From positions 558,001 through 622,000 of the forward strand of contig CAVZCL010000001.1 in the NCBI GenBank assembly GCA_963773745.1: a DNA stretch of 64,000 nt. Reading direction: 5' to 3'. The translations under genes were made by a program, and so were the position numbers. Below the pieces are notes generated by a model that saw only the letters and a program-made list of their open reading frames with translations, was not told where the DNA came from and ran no database searches. The stretch is from UBA5069 sp963773745 (GTDB lineage: Bacteria > Chloroflexota > Anaerolineae > Caldilineales > Caldilineaceae). Of the stretch, positions 16,992 to 27,300 are shown in pieces; position 1 is the stretch's first letter, and the number at the start of each line of letters is the position of its first letter.

Positions 16992-18268
16992 ATGCAAAGC
17001 CCACAGAATGAGGCTGCGGCCGTTCGCGCCGACAGCCGGGCACCCCTGCCCGCCCCCGTGCCCCAGGCTGGGGACATTTCATTTCTGCGCCTGATCGGCA
17101 CCAGCACCGGCGTCAAGCTGATGGTGGACACAGCGGTGCAGATTTTCAACCCATTCCTGGCGATTATTGCCGCCGGACTGGGAACAACGGTCGTCGTCAT
17201 GGGGAGCCTGGTCAGCCTGCGCAGCATCATGGGGCTCTTCGCGCCCGTCTTCGGCGCGCACGCCGATCGGGTGGGCTACCGGCGTACAATTCGCCTCGCG
17301 CTCGTCCTGACAGCGGTGGGCATCCTCATGGTCGGCCTCAGCCCAAACATTTGGATTGCTGCGATTGGCATGGGCGTCATGGGGCTGGGCACGGGCAGCT
17401 TTGTGCCCATGCTGCATGCCTACCTGAGCGGCAAGCTGCCCTACACGCGCCGTGCGCGCGGGCTGGGTATTGTGGAATACTCGTGGGCGCTGACGGGGAT
17501 TGTGGGGCTGTCGCTGGTGGGCTGGCTGATTGCCGCCACAAACTGGCGCGTGCCCATGGTGCTGCTGGGTGTGCTTCTGCTGCTTGCGGCGTGGATCTTT
17601 TCGCGCATGCCTGCCGCCCCCCACCCGCCCCGGCCCGCACGTGACCCCGCCGCTGTTCGCCCGGGCCTGCTGACCCGCACGCGCAACTACTTTGACGTGG
17701 GGCCGACCGCCCTCTCCACCTATGCCGCAATCACCGCAGGCGCGTTCAACTACTTTGCCGCCATGTCGATCATGATTATTTACGGGGCCTGGTTTGGCGA
17801 TGCCTTTGGCCTGGGGGCAGCCGCGCTCGGCACCGTCGCGCTTGTCTTCGGCATCTTCGACCTCATCTCCTCCGTCGCAGTCAGCCTCTTCACCGATCGC
17901 CTGGGGAAGCGCAACAGCGTCATGCTCGGCTGCACCATTGCCCTGCTCGGCTATATTGCACTGCCGTGGCTGACCTTCGCGCTGATCCCCGCCGTGCTTG
18001 GTGTGGCGGTGGCACGCGCCGGCTTCGAGTTCGCCGTCGTCGCCAACTTCCCGCTGCTTAGCGAGCAAGCGCCGGCGCAACGGGGCAAGGTGCTTGCGCT
18101 GGGCTCGGCGGCAGGGCTGCTGCTCGTGACCGCAGCGGGCTTCACCTCGCCGTGGCTCTATACGCAGGTCGGCATTCTGGGGGTGATCGCGTCGCGGCCG
18201 TGGCCACGGCAGTCGCGCTGTTTATCCTCATCTTCGTCGTGCGCGAGCGTGGCGGAGCGACAGACTAA
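16992..18268 (+). CDS. MFS transporter (frameshift near the C-terminus)
   Basis: About 425 residues from ATG 16992, 11 bases after ftsK. It is a twelve-helix major facilitator pattern: GVKLMVDTAVQIFNPFLAII opening helix, the loop motif GAHADRVGYRRTIRLAL (motif A), MGVMGLGTGSFVPMLHAYL, and in the second half DRLGKRNSVMLGCTIALLGY. Near 18190 the frame must move to give VAAVATAVALFILIFVVRER and the stop TAA at 18266-18268; the unshifted frame runs into a repeat and yields a Lys/Arg-rich tail. The substrate is unknown. The closest general resemblance is to sugar or drug exporters of the YfcJ/YajR kind. Confidence 0.75.
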
Positions 18269-18277
18269 ACAGCAACC

Positions 18278-18409
18278 GCGCAACGCAAAGCGTGCAAAGC
18301 GAGCAAAGAAACGCAAAGAAAAGCAAGAAGCACGGAGACTACATTGACTGTCTGTGTTTCTTCGCTTTTCTTTGCGTTTCTTTGCTCGCTTTGCACCTTT
18401 GCGTTGCGC
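18278..18409. repeat. Inverted repeat, 'acgcaaag' family
   Basis: GCGCAACGCAAAGCGTGC AAAGCGAGCAAAGAAACGC and onwards is mirrored by ...GCGTTTCTTTGCTCGCTTTGCACCTTTGCGTTGCGC. It lies between the convergent MFS and metalloenzyme genes, where it could stop transcription from both sides. Confidence 0.85.
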
Positions 18410-18412
18410 TTT

Positions 18413-19328
18413 TTAGTTGGCTAGGTGGCTGAGGATGATGGCGGCCCAGTCGGTGAGGCTGTGCAGGGCGAGTGCGTGGTGCGCGCGGCCGGCCCCCAGC
18501 AGCAGCCCGAGCGCGGGATTGCGCGTGTGGCGCGTATGGTTGCACTCCTCCACATTGCCGTGATCGCTGCCAACGAGAATGAGGGTTTCCTCAAGATCCA
18601 CAGCGGCGAGCAGGCCGTCAAGCACGCCGTCAATCGTGGCGAAGTCCTCAATCGCCGAATCCAGATCGCGGTGGTGGCCCAGCACGTCCGTCTGCCAGTG
18701 CTCGAAGAAGGTAAAAGCATGTGGCTGGGCGATGGTCGCCAGTCTGCGACCGGCCTCCTGCGGGGTGTAGAGCGGCGCACCGGCATAGCCCAATTCGCTG
18801 CGCCAGCCCACGCCGGTGAAGTCGGCGGAGAGTGCCGTACCGGCAGCGAGCTCGGCATATGTGGAGAGCCGCTGGCCGGCCTGTTGCGCAGCGTAGGGGT
18901 TGACGCTGAGCAGCCGCTTGCCGCGCGCCACGGCCGCAAAGTAGCCGTCGGGAAAGGCGTTGCAATAGCAGCTGCTGAGGCCCATCTCTGCCAGGCGCAC
19001 GAAGAGGTTGCCCTCGTCCACCACGGCACGCACGCGCGCGTCGGGGCGAGGGCCGTAGTGCTCGCCGAGGCGCGCGGCGGCGTTGATGCCCGTGATGATG
19101 GCCGCCTGCCCCGTGGCGCTCTGCGGGCGGCCCGCCACGCCGAGGCATGCATCCACCGGCACAAGCTCGGCCTGCGCCGTGGAGCGGCGACCGGAGGCGG
19201 CAATGAGCGCGTGTCCCTCGAGCAGGCGCGCCAATGTGGGATATTCGCCGCGCCGCCAGCGGATTCACCGCGGCGTCGTCAGCGCCGAGTCCGACCCCGT
19301 CCAGAAAGAGAAAAATGACGCGGCGCAA
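18413..19328 (-). CDS. Alkaline-phosphatase-superfamily metalloenzyme (phosphoglycerate-mutase-like; one frameshift)
   Basis: About 305 residues. The start is probably TTG 19328, two bases after the DUF1638 stop, giving VIFLFLDGVGLGADD with the first metal-binding Asp of the superfamily. Near 19250 the frame shifts to GEYPTLARLLEGH. Later segments are TGQAAIITGINAA (the Thr/Ser nucleophile region), ELGYAGAPLYTP, FFEHWQTDVLGHHRD (metal His/Asp), and LVGSDHGNVEECNHTRHTRNP, equivalent to the DHGN motif of cofactor-independent phosphoglycerate mutase. The substrate is unknown. Close coupling to DUF1638 and methyltransferase genes suggests a role in that cluster rather than in glycolysis. Confidence 0.75.
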
Positions 19329-19330
19329 AC

Positions 19331-19981
19331 CTAGTTAGCGTCCTTTTGTGGGGAAGGCGGTGGGGGCAATACGATGCCTTTACGCTGCGCAAAGTCGGTG
19401 ACGGCCGCAACGAGGCGCGCCTCGAGCAGATCCAGCCCCGTGTCGAGATGTGCGAATTCGAGGTCGAGCTTCTGCGCCGCGGCCTGTGCACGCGCGCGCT
19501 GGTCGTTGTCGTCACTCTGCTGCAGGTAGAGAACGTGGGTGTAGTTTTCGAAGTAGAGGTCGCGCAGTTCGGGGTGGCGGTCCAGCCCCAACCCGTTCCA
19601 GACGAGTCCATCGAAGTGGCGGGCGAGGAAATCGGTGAGATAGAAGGTGCCAAGGTGCTCGTCATTGTGGCGCTCAAAGCCTTCGCCGCCGTAGAACTCG
19701 TAGCAGTGGGGCCCGGGAATACGCACGACGTTGTCGTAGCCTGCAAGCAGCTCGTCCAGCGCGCCGCCGGTGCCGCAGTCGGCATAGCCTACCAGAATGA
19801 AGTCAAAGCGCGCGGCCCACTCGTCCAAGTGGGCAGCCACGGCGGGCGCAATACGTGCGGGCCGGTTGTGCAGTTGGGCGGGAACGGCGGTCAGCTCGAA
19901 ATCCCACCCCTGGCGCTTGGCCACGGCGATCATTTCGCGCACAATGGCCCCACAAGCGACAATCCCAATCTTCACGCGCAT
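19331..19981 (-). CDS. DUF1638 domain protein
   Basis: 216 residues; the ATG at 19981 gives MRVKIGIVACGAIVREM, the usual family opening. Further family features are LHNRPARIAPAV, the central FILVGYADCGTGGALD with a conserved Cys, IPGPHCYEFYGG with Cys and Glu, and TFYLTDFLARHFDGLVWNGLGLDRHPEL. DUF1638 proteins are typically found beside corrinoid-dependent methyltransferases and their activators. This one lies between the metalloenzyme and a homocysteine methyltransferase, with the ASKHA reactivator further upstream. The biochemical role is not established. An upstream extension of the frame to 20068 runs through a repeat and is not used. Confidence 0.8.
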   Translation of the reverse strand: MRVKIGIVACGAIVREMIAVAKRQGWDFELTAVPAQLHNRPARIAPAVAAHLDEWAARFDFILVGYADCGTGGALDELLAGYDNVVRIPGPHCYEFYGGEGFERHNDEHLGTFYLTDFLARHFDGLVWNGLGLDRHPELRDLYFENYTHVLYLQQSDDNDQRARAQAAAQKLDLEFAHLDTGLDLLEARLVAAVTDFAQRKGIVLPPPPSPQKDAN

Positions 19982-20011
19982 CTCCAAGTGGAAAATCCAG
20001 GTACGCAGTAG

Positions 20012-20151
20012 TCCGCAAAAAGAAACGAAACACCAGTACACAGATTTCACAGATTGAACAGATAACAACCGATGTTTTCTTCTTCAAATTCGCTTTTGTC
20101 TGTGCCGTTTCTGTGCAATCTGTGTACTGGCGTTTCGTTACTTGTTGCGGA
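20012..20151. repeat. Inverted repeat, 'agtacacagatttcacagat' family
   Basis: The left end TCCGCAAAAAGAAACGAAAC + ACCAGTACACAGATTTCACAG pairs with the right end CTGTGCAATCTGTGTACTGG + CGTTTCGTTACTTGTTGCGGA. Pairing is imperfect. It lies between the fused methyltransferase and DUF1638 genes. Confidence 0.8.
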
Positions 20152-20160
20152 TTGACTAAG

Positions 20161-21517
20161 TTAGGCCTCGGTGTGGGAGCGGCGGGCGGCGCGCCGGCTG
20201 GCGGCGCGGTCGGCGCGGCTTTCGGCGCTTTCAATGCTCGCCGATTCGACGGTGGGCGGCCCCGCGATCGGGCTGCCCTCGGCCTCAGCCAGCGCCTGCG
20301 CCATGGCGGCAATATGCGGCGGCGTGCTGCCGCAACATGCGCCGATGACGTTGATGCCCAGCGCGCGCAGCCGCACGGCGTAGTCCGCCATCACGTCGGG
20401 CGTGCCGTCGTAGGAGATGACACCCGCCTTGTACTGCGGCAGCCCCGCATTGGCCTGCGCCATGAGAAAGACGCCCTCGGGGCGATGTTGCGCCATCTGC
20501 GTCATGACGGTTTCGATTTCGGCGGGGCCGTTGCCGCAGTTGGCGCCGATGACGCGCACGCCCCACGCCGCCAGTGTTTCCACGGCCTGGCGCGGGCTCA
20601 CGCCCATCATGGTGTGGAAGTTCGTGTCAAAGCTGAGCGTGGCGGCAATGGGCAGTTGCGGGGCCACCTGCTGCACGGCGCGCACGGCCGCCTCCACCTC
20701 GTTCAGGTGGCTCATCGTCTCAATCAGGATGAAGTCTACGCCGCCCGCCACGAGGCCGGCCACCTGCTCGGCAAACATGGCCTGCGCTTCGGCCATCGAG
20801 AGCGGGCCAACCGGCTCAATCAGCTCGCCGCTGGGGCCAATGTCGCCGGCCACGAGGATGCCAAATTCGTCGGCCACTTCGCGCGCCAGCTGCGCGCCGG
20901 CGCGGTTGAATTCGTGGACGCGCTCCTGCAGGTTGTGCATCTTGAGGCGCGCGGAGGTGCCGCCAAAGGTGTTTGAGGTGATGATCTCGCGCGCCGGCCT
21001 CGGCATAGCCTCGATAGATTGCCTTCACCTTTTCGGGCTGCGTCACGTTCCAGAGTTCGGGCGCGCCGCCGTCGGTGAGGCCGGAGGCCTGGAGCATTGT
21101 GCCCATGGCGCCGTCGCCCACCACGATCTCGCCGGCAAGCAGCCTGCGGAACAGAGCGTTGTCGGCCGTGGCCGCGGTGGGCGGCGGCGTGGGCGGCTGG
21201 GGAATGCCGGCAGCTTCGCCTTCCTGCGCGTACGCAAGCAGCATGGCGCGCAGCCGCTCACTGTCATACTCGGCCTCAATTTGCGCCACAACGCTCGCAG
21301 CCAACTCGCTCGGTTCGCCCTCGCCGGCCAGCCATGCGCCCTTGCGCCACTGCTCCATATAGTCATCCGAGCCGGTCATACCCAGGCGCATGGCGGCGGC
21401 ATCCGCTGCCACCATAAAGCGGCCGGAGAGCTGCAGCTTGGCCGTGTTGTTGCGCCCAGCGCGCGCCGTCACCATGGTGGGAATGTCACGCCAGTAGGTA
21501 ATCTGATATTCGCTCAT
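20161..21517 (-). CDS. 'Virulence factor' domain fused to homocysteine S-methyltransferase (one frameshift)
   Basis: It starts at ATG 21517 with TGGAGC six bases before and encodes about 450 residues. The first ~95 residues (MSEYQITYWRDIPTMVTAR, LQLSGRFMVAADAAAMRLGM, YMEQWRKGAW) match the small family labelled virulence factor in databases (PF13769-like). After a Pro/Thr linker comes a homocysteine methyltransferase barrel: VVGDGAMGTMLQ, ELWNVTQPEKVKAIYRGYAEAGA, shift near 21003, REIITSNTFGG, DFILIETMSHLNEV, GANCGNGP and GACCGSTPPHI. The last two supply the three zinc-binding Cys. It should move a methyl group to homocysteine or a related thiol. A Glu/Arg-rich tail ends the protein. Confidence 0.78.
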
Positions 21518-21614
21518 ACGTTTGCTCCATCGTTCTGTGGATCGTTGGGTCGCGGCTGGGTGGAGAGCTAAAGAGATGCAGCGCTGAAAATGGGCAATCC
21601 ATAGCGGTTTGAGT

Positions 21615-23883
21615 TTAGGTGGTTGGCTCGTTTGCGGACTCGGCGGAGGCCTGGGCAAGGCTGCGGCGCTGCGTGCGCAGTTCGCGGCGGGCAGCGCGGT
21701 CGGCGCTGGTGGCGCGCTGCGAGCGGCCCGCCTGGGCGGCGGCCACAGCCGCCGCGCGCGTCTCAGGCCACTCCGCCCTGGCGGCGTCCAATAGCGGCTG
21801 CAGGTGGGGAAAGGGGTCGCGCGCGTGGGGCAAATCGAGCGCTGCCACAAATTCATCCTGGAAGGCAGGCTCGACGGCTGTCTCGATGTAGGTGGCCCAG
21901 CGGGCAGCCCACTCAGCCTCAGTGCGCTTTGCCTTGTCCAGCAGCAGCATGCGCGCACCGTCGCCGGCTGCATTGCCCACGGCGACAACCTTCTCCAGCT
22001 CACAGTCGGGAATCAGCCCCAGGATCATGGCATGCAGCGGATCGATGTAGGAGCCGAAGCCACCGGCCAGCACAACGCGGTCCACATTCTCCAGCGCCAG
22101 CCGCTGCATGAGCAGCTTGGCCCCCGCATAGAGCGCTGCCTTGCCCAACTGAATCGCGCGGATATCATCCGAGTGGATGAGCACGCCGCGTCCGCTGGTG
22201 GTCTCATGCGGGAAGGCGAGCACAAAAGCCGCCTTGCCGCCGCCATCGCCCAGGCCCGTCTGCAACCGCTCGTGTGCAATGTCCACAAAGCGACCGTTGG
22301 GGGCAATGACGCCCGCCTTGAAGAGCTCGGCAATCGCCTCGATGATGCCCGAGCCGCAAATGCCCCCAGCGCGCAGTTGCGGATTGAGCAGCTCTTCGCG
22401 CTTGCGCTGACGCAGTGCGCAGCGCGTCGAGGCCAACGGCATCCTCTACGGCTGCGGGCGCGCTGCTGCTCTCGATCCACTCTTCATTGCCGATGATCTT
22501 GTAGCGCACGTCGAGCGTGGCAGGGTCCACACGCACGCGTTCAATTGCACCTGGCGCGGCGCGCATGCCGTGGCGAATCTGTGCGCCTTCAAAGGCGGGC
22601 CCTGTGGGGCTGGAGGCGCTGAGCAGCCGCTCCTTGTTGCCCAACAACAGCTCGCCATTGGTGCCAATGTCGAGAATCAGCTGCTGAATCTCGTGTGTGT
22701 AGGGCGCTTCGGCCACCAGCACGCCCACATTGTCGGCCCCCACATGGCCGGCCTCGCAAGGGGGAATATAGACGTGGCCGCCGGGCGCAATGCGCAGCCC
22801 CATGTCGCGCGCCTTCAGTTCGAGCGGGGCGTGCGTTACAAGGCTAAAGGGAGCGCCGCCCAGTTCGCGCGGGTTCACCCCCAGCAGCAGGTGATGCATG
22901 GTGGTATTGCCCACCAGCACGACGTCCACCACATCGTCCGCCGCTATCTGCGTGCCGTTGGCGGGCTGTGTGCCGGCAGCGGGCTGCGTGCCGGCAGCAG
23001 GCCGTGCAGCGGCGCAGCACTCCTCAATCATCTCGTTCAAACCCGTGATGATGGCGTCTTGCATGCGCTCGGTGCCGTCCTCATTGACCATTGCATAGGA
23101 GACGCGGCTCATCAGGTCTTCGCCAAAGGGCACCTGCGGGTTCATGCGACTGGCCGAAGCCAGAATCTCGCCCGTGCGCAGGTTGCAGAGGTGCCCCGCG
23201 ACTGTCGTCGTGCCCACGTCAACGGCAATGCCGTAGAGTGCGTCGTGGAAACCGGGCTGCACGCGCACGACCTCACGCTCGTTCCAGACGGTGACCGTGA
23301 TGGCGCGCATCGCCTTGGCCAGCGCCGGCTGCAGTTCGCGCAAAGCAGCAATGTCGATGCGCAAGTCGGTCAAGCCAAAGGTGGCCTCGAGTTCAGCCTG
23401 CAACCGCTCCCAGTCGCCGCGATGGTCCTTCATGGTGGGGATGGGTAGCTCGGCATAGTGGAGGCGCATTGGCGAATCTACGGTAATCGGGCGGTCCACG
23501 CCGATGCCCTTGCGCACCACCTGCTTGCGGGTCTGGCTCTCCTCTGGCACACGAATGACCACATCACCCAGCACCTGGCAGGCGCAGCTCATGCGCTCGT
23601 CGGGTGCAAAGTCGAACCTGGCGGCATAGGCGCGCTCGCGCTCGCCGGGCGGCGTGAGTGCGCTGGCGCTCGAGCGCACGCCGAACTTGGCGAAATCACC
23701 CGATTCGACGCGCACTTTGCACTTGCTGCAGGTTTGATGGCCGCCGCAAATCGATTCAATTTCGACGCCCATGTCGCGCGCTGCAGTCAGGAGCGTGGTT
23801 CCAACGGCAACATCATCCTGCCGCCCGTTGGGCTGAAAGATGACGCGGGCTGTTTTCTGATCGTTCGACGCGGCTTCAGTCAT
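21615..23883 (-). CDS. ASKHA-domain [2Fe-2S] protein, reductive activator of corrinoid proteins (one frameshift)
   Basis: About 755 residues from ATG 23883. The N-terminal plant-type ferredoxin domain carries C-x5-C-x2-C in SICGGHQTCSKCKVRVESG plus a later Cys (MSCACQVLG). The middle and C-terminal parts are the DUF4445/ASKHA ATPase seen in RACo and RamA: YGIAVDVGTTTVAGHL, VVLVGNTTMHHLLLG, LILDIGTNGELLLGN, ASSPTGPAFEGAQIRHGMRA, shift near 22405, GGICGSGIIEAIAEL and VVLAGGFGSYIDP. Such proteins use ATP to re-reduce inactive cob(II)alamin in corrinoid proteins. A short AAGTQP repeat sits in a surface loop. No corrinoid protein gene is inside the window. Confidence 0.85.
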
Positions 23884-24333
23884 TGTCAGTTCACACGGTT
23901 CGTTGCACCGGTCCCCAAGATGGCCGGCGCACCGATTATAGCCTCGAGGGGCCATCGCGACCAAGTGAGGAGGTCAAGCGGAGGGCTTCGCAACAGGCGG
24001 CGCACCGCAAACCGAGGCGCATCCCCGGCCCTTCTCCTGCGCCTGCCACACCAGCGGCCGCGCCTGCGCGTGGCCAGGTGGCGGCGCCTTGCCACGCCAG
24101 CGGGCGTGGTGTGGGGCCGGAGAAGGGCGGAAACTGCTGCGTAATGCCAGGAGACGTGACCCAAGCAACCGGAGGGCGGGAAGCACCCGGCGACTCAGTG
24201 CGTGGTGCTTGCAGTGTGGAGAGCAACAAGAGCGAGAACTGCGATGACCATTGGTCTCGCTTTTCTCGCTCTTGTTGCTCTCTATGTTGCGCTGGTCGCT
24301 CTGTAACCTCTGTGTCGCCTTACTCTTTGCAGC
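23884..24333. other. Gene-free stretch with degenerate palindromes
   Basis: It contains an imperfect palindrome (GGCCCTTCTCC near 24029 with GGAGAAGGGC near 24119), a remnant of the 8374-type repeat (GCCAGGAGACGTGACC near 24147, GGAGGGCGGGAAGC near 24170), and the 24219-24282 hairpin. No gene is supported. Confidence 0.5.
24219..24282. repeat. Inverted repeat with 20-bp arms downstream of the metalloprotease gene
   Basis: GAGAGCAACAAGAGCGAGAA (24219-24238) pairs exactly with TTCTCGCTCTTGTTGCTCTC (24263-24282). The sequence beyond (CTCTGTAACCTCTGTGTCGCC) resembles the cacagagg-type run in the palindrome at 34427-34574. Confidence 0.75.
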
Positions 24334-27300
24334 CTACTTCTGCACAATCGGCAACAGCACCGTATTGCCCGAAACTGTGAGGAAGACGCGCACCTGCTGC
24401 GTTGCCAGTTCTGCCTGTGGCACCTGCGCATCGGGAGCGCTTGCCGCCTCGGTGCTTGTGGTGCGAATCGTAATGATGCCTGCATGTGTGCCCGCGCCCA
24501 GCCCCGTGCTACGGATGCGCAGCGTGAGGTCGGCCGGCGTTTGGCCCTGCGTTGCGTCAAGCGTCAGCCAGGGGACGTTGCTCGTTGCCTGCCACTCCAG
24601 CAGCGCGCCTGAGGGGTTGCGCAGGCTGATGGTCTCCGTTGTCTCGCCGCCCAGCGGCAGCAGGGCAGCGGTGGAGGCAGGTGTGGCATTCAGTGACGCC
24701 GCCGTCACCGATGTGTCGTTGTTCACGGTGAGGGTGCGCGTGGCCCGGCCGATGCCGCCGTTGGAATCCACCACCTCAAGCGTGATTATGTGCACGCCGA
24801 TGCTTTGCAGCTCTACGTCGGCCGCAATCCCGGTCGCCAGCGGCCCATCCAGGCTGGAACTCCAGCGGAAGGCGCTTTCGGGCAGCGCGCCGTCTTCAAA
24901 GTCCGATGCGGCAGCACTCAGGTTGAGTGCGGGGCCAAAGGCCACGGTGCTGTTGCCGGCCGGCGATAGAATTTGCACAAGCGGCGGCTGATTGGGGGCG
25001 GTGAAGAAGCCTTGCGATTCCGCCTGCGCGGTGAGAACGCCGTCGTCGACAATCACGCGCACCTTGCCCTGCGTTGTATAGCCCAACTGGTTGGCGGGAA
25101 TCGTCACACGATTGCCGCTCACATGGTCAATCAGGGGCGCGTAGGTAGCGCCGCCGTCACGGCTGTAGAGCACTGTGGCTGTCAGCGGATCGCCGTCCGC
25201 GTCGGCGGCAGTCCACGAAACCACCAGGCCGCCGCTGCCCACCACCTCGCCACCCGAAGGCGCCGTGACGGTGACGGTGGGCGCATTGGCGCTCACCAGG
25301 CGGGTCGCACGCACAGCGGCGCCCTGGCGCACCTGGATCTGCCGTGTGCCGGCCACCCACGGTACCTGCTCCATAATCAGGGCGTCGTTCTGCTCGCCAG
25401 GATCGTCGGTATCGACGCGCGGGGTCACAGCGTACGTTGCCAGCACGTTGCCGCCGCCGTCGAGCAGGCGAATGTCCCAGCCGCCGGGCGTGGGTGCGGG
25501 CAGCACGCCGGGGGCGGTAATCCGATAGGCCTGGCGAATGCTGACGCTGGTTTCGTCGGGGCTGATGGCCGCCTCAAGAATGAGGTAATCCGCAGGCGCT
25601 GTCATGGCCGCCGCCTGCGCCGCAGCCGCGCTGTTCTCGCTCACGATGCGGTTGCGGATTGCCTCGTACGTGTAGTTGGAGATCCACTGGTTGGGGCAAT
25701 AGGTCATGATCTCGGTCCACGTGGGTGGATAGACCACAGGCCCCTTGAGCGAAATGTCGAAGCCCCAGTAGGCATCTGCGTTGCTCTTGCGCCCAATTGT
25801 GCCGTTTTGCAGCGGGAAGGCGCCGTCGGGTCCCACTTCCGTGCCGGCGCAGTTGACGTGCTTGCGGCCCCAGGTGTGGCCCAGCTCGTGGCCCATATAC
25901 CAGTCGCCGTAACTGCTGCCGTCATTGCCCACGTCCCACGCGGCGATGCTTACCGTACTGGTATCGCCCGTTGGGCCGGAAGCCACGAAGCTGGGGATGT
26001 TGTCTGCACAGCCACGCATGAAGTTGGCGGATGTGCCGCCATCGCTCACCATACCGTAATAGCGCGTGGGCTGCGGATCAATGCCGCCCCAGCGCAGAAA
26101 GATGCTTGCCCAGATCAGCCGTCCGTTGACGCGTGTGCAGTCCGGCTCAAAGCCAAGGTCGGTCATATCCAGCGCATCACGCTTGACCACCAGGCGCGAA
26201 ATCGGATAGGCGCGCCGCAGCCAGTCTTCCGCCTCGCGCAGCTGCTGATCCGTGGGTGTGTAGACCGTCCCATTCTTCTTGTAGGAGACGGCATAGAGGC
26301 GCAAGACCATTGCAGGCGTCGAGTTGAACGAGACGGTCGCACTCGCCTTGTTGTCGTCGTAGGTGCTTTCGAGGACGCGAGTGGCAACGCCGGCGGGGTT
26401 TGCCTCGGCCTCGAGTGACAGGTCACCTGCCGCAGTCCATGCGTCCGGCAAGCGGAAGTAGAAGGAGTCGTTCAGCGTGTTGCGATTGGGATTGGCGCGC
26501 ACGGTGATGTACGGGTCACTCACATATCTGCTGCCGCCAAGGTAAACAGGGATGAAGCGGGCGAAGCCGATGGCGCCACTGGGATAGATCGGATCGCCCA
26601 CGCGCTGGCCGTTGACAATGCGCCAGAGGCGCGCGCCCACCACGGGATCCGTCGAGCCGAGGTCGCGGCGCACGTGGAAACGCACGTACGTGCGTTTGTG
26701 CGCCACCAAGGGAACGCCCGTGCCCGCCGCGGCTTGTATCCCCTGCGTCACCTCAAGCCGCTGCGCCACGATGTTTGTCGTTGCAAGGTAGATGGGCAGG
26801 CTGATATTGCGGACCAGCAGCTTGCCCAGATAGAAGGGCTGGGCGTTTGGCTGGTTGATGGGCAGCGGCGGCATTTCCGTGGGCACTCTGTCGACCGCCC
26901 CTTTGTCGCAGCCTGTACCCTGAGGGCGGGGAAAGCCGCGCTGGTCCACGGTTACACCGCAGGCTGCTGCGGGAATCGTATCGACGGCGGCGCTGCCCAC
27001 CTGTGGTGCGTGGGTGAAGGTGGGGCCGCCATTGTCGCCGAGTTGGCCAAGCAGCGGGTCGGCCACATTCTGCACATCATGCGCGCCGCTCAGCCCGCAC
27101 GAGTCGTCGTTGGCCAGGTTGTAGTCGCCGGAGACAAGGTCGCCAAGGCGGTTGATGAAGCAGTTTTTGGGTGCACCGCTTGCGTAGAGGATGGAGTTGC
27201 GCAGTTGAATCGGCGCTACATTCGTGCTTGCCCCAAGGTTGCCCGCAGCGCCATCATCCGTGTTGAGGTAGAAGGTGTCATGCAGCAGCGCCACGCTTCC

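Noticed and set aside
15877..17082. 401-codon frame antisense to ftsK
   Set aside because: It overlaps the FtsK motor and gamma domains, and the translation is Gly/Arg/Ala-rich without domain similarity.
18269..18347. Lys/Arg-rich C-terminal tail of the MFS transporter
   Set aside because: It is read from the palindromic repeat after a frameshift; the correct frame stops at 18268.
22960..23010. Short tandem repeats coding AAGTQP
   Set aside because: In-frame low-complexity loop of the ASKHA protein, not a separate element.
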